A stretch of 8,571 nt of DNA. It comes from Deferribacteraceae bacterium (lineage in GTDB: Bacteria > Chrysiogenota > Deferribacteres > Deferribacterales > JAISNW01). The stretch's first letter is position 1. Each line of letters begins with the position of its first letter. The translations under genes were made by a program, and so were the position numbers. The stretch spans positions 1 through 8,571 of the forward strand of contig JAITJJ010000063.1 in the NCBI GenBank assembly GCA_031278965.1, read 5' to 3'. The notes under the pieces were generated by a model, which was not told the DNA's origin, made no database searches, and saw only the letters and a list, made by a program, of their open reading frames with translations. Shown here piece by piece: positions 6,519 through 8,571 of the stretch.

Positions 6519-7337
6519 ATGCGGGAAAACATAGCTTCTTGCAACGCGTGCCCCCATAGGTGCAGAATAAAATCGTCCGGACGCGGGGTATGCAGAGCAA
6601 GAACGAATATCAACGGGAAAGTGACAAGCTCCGCTTATGGGAAGGTTACCGCTTTAGCTCTTGACCCCATAGAGAAAAAACCGCTTAATTTCTTTTATCC
6701 GGGTTCCTTTATCCTCTCTGTCGGGAGTTTCGGCTGCAATATGCACTGCTCGTTCTGCCAGAATTGGGAAATATCAACCTCTGACGGAGGGCGTGTTGAA
6801 ACCATGACCCCCCAAGATATTCTTGATGCCGCTCTTTCCCTTAAAAAATGCGGCAATATAGGGGTGGCATATACATATAACGAACCGCTTATAAATTATG
6901 AATTTGTATCTGATTGTGCAATTTTAGCCCGTCAGAACGGATTAAAAAATGTGCTTGTCTCAAATGGCGTGATGACCCCCTCCCTTTTTTCTGATTTTAT
7001 CCCCCTTATGGATGCTGCCAATATAGATTTCAAAAGCGCTGATCCTGGTTTTTACAGGGCGCACGGCGGAGATCTGGAGACGGTTCGGGAAAATATAAAG
7101 ATAGCGGCGCCTCTAATTCACCTTGAAATTACCACCCTTGTGATAGAGGGAATAAATGATAAAGATGAAGAGATAGAGGGGATTGCGTTCTTTTTAGCTG
7201 GAATAGATAAAGCAATCCCCTATCACCTTACCCCCTTTTATCCGAGATATAAAATGAAAGATCGCCGTCCCACCAGCGCGGAGCGGCTGGGAAAACTAAA
7301 AAGTTTAGCGGGAAAATACCTTAATAATGTGCTGTGA
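6519..7337 (+). CDS. amrS: AmrS-like radical SAM protein
   Basis: 272 residues, of the PflA-like radical SAM family known as the AmmeMemoRadiSam radical SAM enzyme. An N-terminal cysteine cluster, CNACPHRC (Cys8, 11, 15) plus Cys25, is followed by ALDPIEKKPLNFFYPGS, the family hallmark. The radical SAM motif is Cys73-x3-Cys77-x2-Cys80 (GCNMHCSFCQN), which binds the 4Fe-4S cluster that cleaves S-adenosylmethionine. VAYTYNEPLINYE, VSNGVMTP and FYPRYKM also fit. The protein ends at about LNNVL, some 60 residues before many relatives, which have a further stretch with a TYCPxCG pair; it may be a short variant or truncated. The usual partners (AMMECR1 and Memo proteins) are not in the window. The ATG, 8 nt after the ATPase stop, has no clear Shine-Dalgarno, so coupled translation is likely. 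Its substrate is not deducible from the sequence. Confidence 0.88.
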   Translation: MRENIASCNACPHRCRIKSSGRGVCRARTNINGKVTSSAYGKVTALALDPIEKKPLNFFYPGSFILSVGSFGCNMHCSFCQNWEISTSDGGRVETMTPQDILDAALSLKKCGNIGVAYTYNEPLINYEFVSDCAILARQNGLKNVLVSNGVMTPSLFSDFIPLMDAANIDFKSADPGFYRAHGGDLETVRENIKIAAPLIHLEITTLVIEGINDKDEEIEGIAFFLAGIDKAIPYHLTPFYPRYKMKDRRPTSAERLGKLKSLAGKYLNNVL

Positions 7338-7362
7338 TGTTAAGGACGCGCAGTATTGTGAA

Positions 7363-7384
7363 AAAAGGGGCGTTTGCCCCTTTT
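7363..7384. terminator. Bidirectional intrinsic terminator
   Basis: AAAAGGGGC (7363-7371) and GCCCCTTTT (7376-7384) form a perfect 9-bp stem with a GTTT loop. It sits between the 3' ends of the converging radical SAM and nfu genes. The minus-strand transcript ends in six T and the plus-strand one in four, so it should work for both. Confidence 0.8.
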
Positions 7385-7404
7385 CGAACATAGTCTGGCA
7401 AACC

Positions 7405-7632
7405 TTAAGCAGAGATTACCTCTTTTACTTCGGGTATCTCATCTTTTAATCTGCTGGCTATCCCGTTTTTTAAAGTCATCATGCTGAATGGGCAGCTTCC
7501 GCAGGCTCCGGTGAGTTTCACGGTTACGACCCCCTCGTCCGACACGTCCAAAAGCTCCACATCCCCGCCGTCTGCGTTAAGAACAGGCCTTATATCCTCT
7601 AAAACAACTTCAACTCGGTTTTTTATACTCAT
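7405..7632 (-). CDS. Nfu-type iron-sulfur scaffold protein (NifU C-terminal domain)
   Basis: 75 residues, a stand-alone NifU C-terminal domain. VLNADGGDVELLDV (residues 17-30) and TGACGSCPFSMMTLKNGI hold the family pattern, with the cluster-binding pair Cys44 and Cys47 (CGSC). Such proteins carry a 4Fe-4S cluster between two subunits and pass it to target enzymes; the neighbouring radical SAM protein, which needs such clusters, is a possible but unproven client. The start is taken as ATG at 7632, with GGAGG 11 nt upstream. An in-frame TTG at 7650 overlaps that site and is unlikely. It converges on the radical SAM gene and shares its terminator. Confidence 0.92.
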   Translation of the reverse strand: MSIKNRVEVVLEDIRPVLNADGGDVELLDVSDEGVVTVKLTGACGSCPFSMMTLKNGIASRLKDEIPEVKEVISA

Positions 7633-7662
7633 CTTAAATATATCCTCCAAAGCATTTTGAAC

Positions 7663-7689
7663 TTTATACCCTTTTTATCAAAAATGCAA
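7663..7689 (-). promoter_or_regulatory. Possible promoter of the nfu gene
   Basis: On the minus strand, TTGCAT (7684-7689) and TATAAA (7663-7668) are 15 bases apart, a little short. The -10 box is 30 bases upstream of the ATG at 7632. Boxes are good, spacing is below ideal. Confidence 0.4.
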
Positions 7690-7770
7690 CCCCCCTGATT
7701 TTTCCGTCTTGCTCTATTCTTTGTCATAAAATCAACACAAAGAATATTCAGTATGCAAATTAAAGGCAGA

Positions 7771-7799
7771 CGGGGTAGTTTTGGGGGGGTAACGCCCCG
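7771..7799. repeat. G/C-run inverted repeats upstream of gmhB
   Basis: A run of seven G (7783-7789) can pair with CCCC (7795-7798) over a 5-nt loop, or CGGGG (7771-7775) can pair instead with CCCCG (7795-7799). Two exclusive foldings share the same C-run. The repeat lies about 100 bp upstream of gmhB, before its candidate promoter. Function unknown. Confidence 0.3.
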
Positions 7800-7824
7800 C
7801 AATTTTATAAATGATATAAATGAC

Positions 7825-7853
7825 TTTACAAAATCCCTTTAATTTATTAAAAA
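7825..7853 (+). promoter_or_regulatory. Possible promoter of gmhB
   Basis: TTTACA (7825-7830) and TAAAAA (7848-7853) have a 17-bp spacer. The -35 box matches 5 of 6 and the -10 box 4 of 6 consensus bases. It lies about 40 bp upstream of the ATG. The surrounding AT-richness makes a chance match possible. Confidence 0.4.
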
Positions 7854-7895
7854 AAAGCATCTTATTCTGCCTGACGGCTTGAAATTGGGGGCAAT

Positions 7896-8471
7896 ATGCT
7901 AAAACCGGCCGTATTTATTGACAGAGACGGCACAATTAATGTGGATGGGGGGTATATAAACCATCCCGACAGGTTTATTATATATCCGTTTGCGGCGCAG
8001 GCGGTGCGTTTATTAAATCTTTACGGCTATCTCTGCGTTATAGTCACCAATCAATCCGGAATCGGCAAAGGTTTTTATGATGAAGGCGTTATGGAGCGCA
8101 TACACGCAAAGATGCTTAATCACTTTGCAAGAGAAGGCGCAAGGATAGACGGGATATATGCCTGCCCCCACGACCCTAATGCAAAAATCCCCAAATACCG
8201 CATAAACTGTGATTGCAGAAAGCCCAATACAGGGATGCTTAAAACGGCAACGGCGCAGCTCCCAATAGATGAGAGCAAGACCTATATGATAGGCGATAAG
8301 TATTCGGATATAAGAACCGGCTTTAACTTCGGTTCCGCCACTATAATGGTGAACACCGGCTATGGCTTGGGGGAGCGGCAACTACACGGTGAAAGTTGGG
8401 AGAGGCCGCCGGACTTTGCGGCTGAAAATCTTCTGCACGCCGCAAAGCTGATAATAAGCAAAAATATATAA
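7896..8471 (+). CDS. gmhB: D-glycero-D-manno-heptose 1,7-bisphosphate 7-phosphatase
   Basis: 191 residues, the normal length. A cytoplasmic HAD-superfamily phosphatase that removes the 7-phosphate from heptose bisphosphate in ADP-heptose synthesis for the lipopolysaccharide core. DRDGT (residues 9-13) holds the nucleophile Asp9 and the acid Asp11, TNQSG (51-55) is motif II, Lys109 lies in CRKP, and GDKYSD (133-138) is motif IV with Asp134. The structural zinc ligands characteristic of GmhB are Cys90, His92, Cys105 and Cys107. These separate it from most other HAD proteins, although the related histidinol-phosphatase domain of HisB shares many of them; no his gene is nearby. ATG at 7896 follows a GGGGG site 5 bases upstream. 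No other heptose gene is in the window. Confidence 0.93.
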   Translation: MLKPAVFIDRDGTINVDGGYINHPDRFIIYPFAAQAVRLLNLYGYLCVIVTNQSGIGKGFYDEGVMERIHAKMLNHFAREGARIDGIYACPHDPNAKIPKYRINCDCRKPNTGMLKTATAQLPIDESKTYMIGDKYSDIRTGFNFGSATIMVNTGYGLGERQLHGESWERPPDFAAENLLHAAKLIISKNI

Positions 8472-8496
8472 ACCGCGCAACGCTGAAATTGCGGTT
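8471..8496. repeat. Inverted repeat AACCGC/GCGGTT between converging genes
   Basis: A 6-bp perfect stem with a 14-nt loop begins at the last base of the gmhB stop and ends 22 bases before the stop of the converging gene. Its place suits a terminator, but no T-run follows on either strand. Confidence 0.35.
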
Positions 8497-8518
8497 ACGC
8501 AATAGTTGACGGGGTATC

Positions 8519-8571
8519 TTATTTTGTATTCAGCTCTCTTTTAAGTTCCTCCGCAAGGAGGAGGGCTTTTG
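8519..8571 (-). CDS. C-terminal end of an unidentified gene (partial)
   Basis: Reading leftward from the right edge, one minus-strand frame gives KALLLAEELKRELNTK and then TAA (8519-8521). The sequence is helix-like and charged, as expected for a protein C-terminus, and the frame stays open to the window edge. It would converge on gmhB. Sixteen codons are too few to name a family. The same bases can form a CCTCC/GGAGG hairpin with a GCAA loop (8548-8561), so a purely structural reading is possible. Confidence 0.45.
   Translation of the reverse strand, partial: KALLLAEELKRELNTK

Noticed and set aside
7633..7650. TTG start giving a longer Nfu protein
   Set aside because: The TTG overlaps the Shine-Dalgarno sequence of the ATG at 7632, and the extra six residues are not part of the family domain.

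Overview
The window holds six intact protein-coding genes, one disrupted gene (dhaK), one internally deleted gene (dhaL) and the tail of a gene running off the right edge. GmhB, a heptose-phosphate phosphatase of lipopolysaccharide synthesis, points to a Gram-negative bacterium. The PTS-type dihydroxyacetone (Dha) kinase genes, the AmrS-type radical SAM protein and the FlhG/MinD-like ATPase would suit an anaerobe, possibly related to the old Deltaproteobacteria. That placement is inference only. Base composition looks middling, with frequent homopolymer runs.

Left part, minus strand (326-4135): a dhaK-dhaL-dhaM operon behind a good sigma-70 promoter (4168-4196). dhaM is a 791-residue fusion of an EIIA-type DhaM domain, HPr and a complete PTS enzyme I, with every catalytic residue I could check present. 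The two kinase subunits are damaged. dhaK has an in-frame TAG at codon 32 and carries Tyr at both substrate-contacting His positions (56 and 218, E. coli numbering). dhaL has lost about 63 internal residues, including most of its Mg-ADP site. The operon therefore reads as an intact PEP phosphorelay attached to a dead kinase: either ongoing gene decay or retention of the relay for another purpose. This is the most notable observation in the window.

Middle (4281-5327, minus): an XRE helix-turn-helix regulator fused to an ImmA/IrrE-type metallopeptidase domain whose HExxH motif reads RETAH, so it is probably a pseudo-protease or impaired. A 14-bp palindrome upstream of it is a candidate operator.

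Right part, plus strand: a perfect consensus promoter (TTGACA-17-TATAAT, 5468-5496) and a leader of about 120 nt precede an FlhG/MinD-like P-loop ATPase and, 8 nt after its stop, an AmrS-like radical SAM protein. A strong hairpin at 7363-7384 separates this pair from a convergent small NifU-domain (Nfu) iron-sulfur protein gene and probably terminates both. gmhB follows on the plus strand. A convergent minus-strand gene, of which only the last 16 codons are seen, enters from the right edge.

The first 325 bases hold no convincing gene, only inverted repeats downstream of the dha operon. No tRNA, rRNA, CRISPR array or insertion sequence was recognised.
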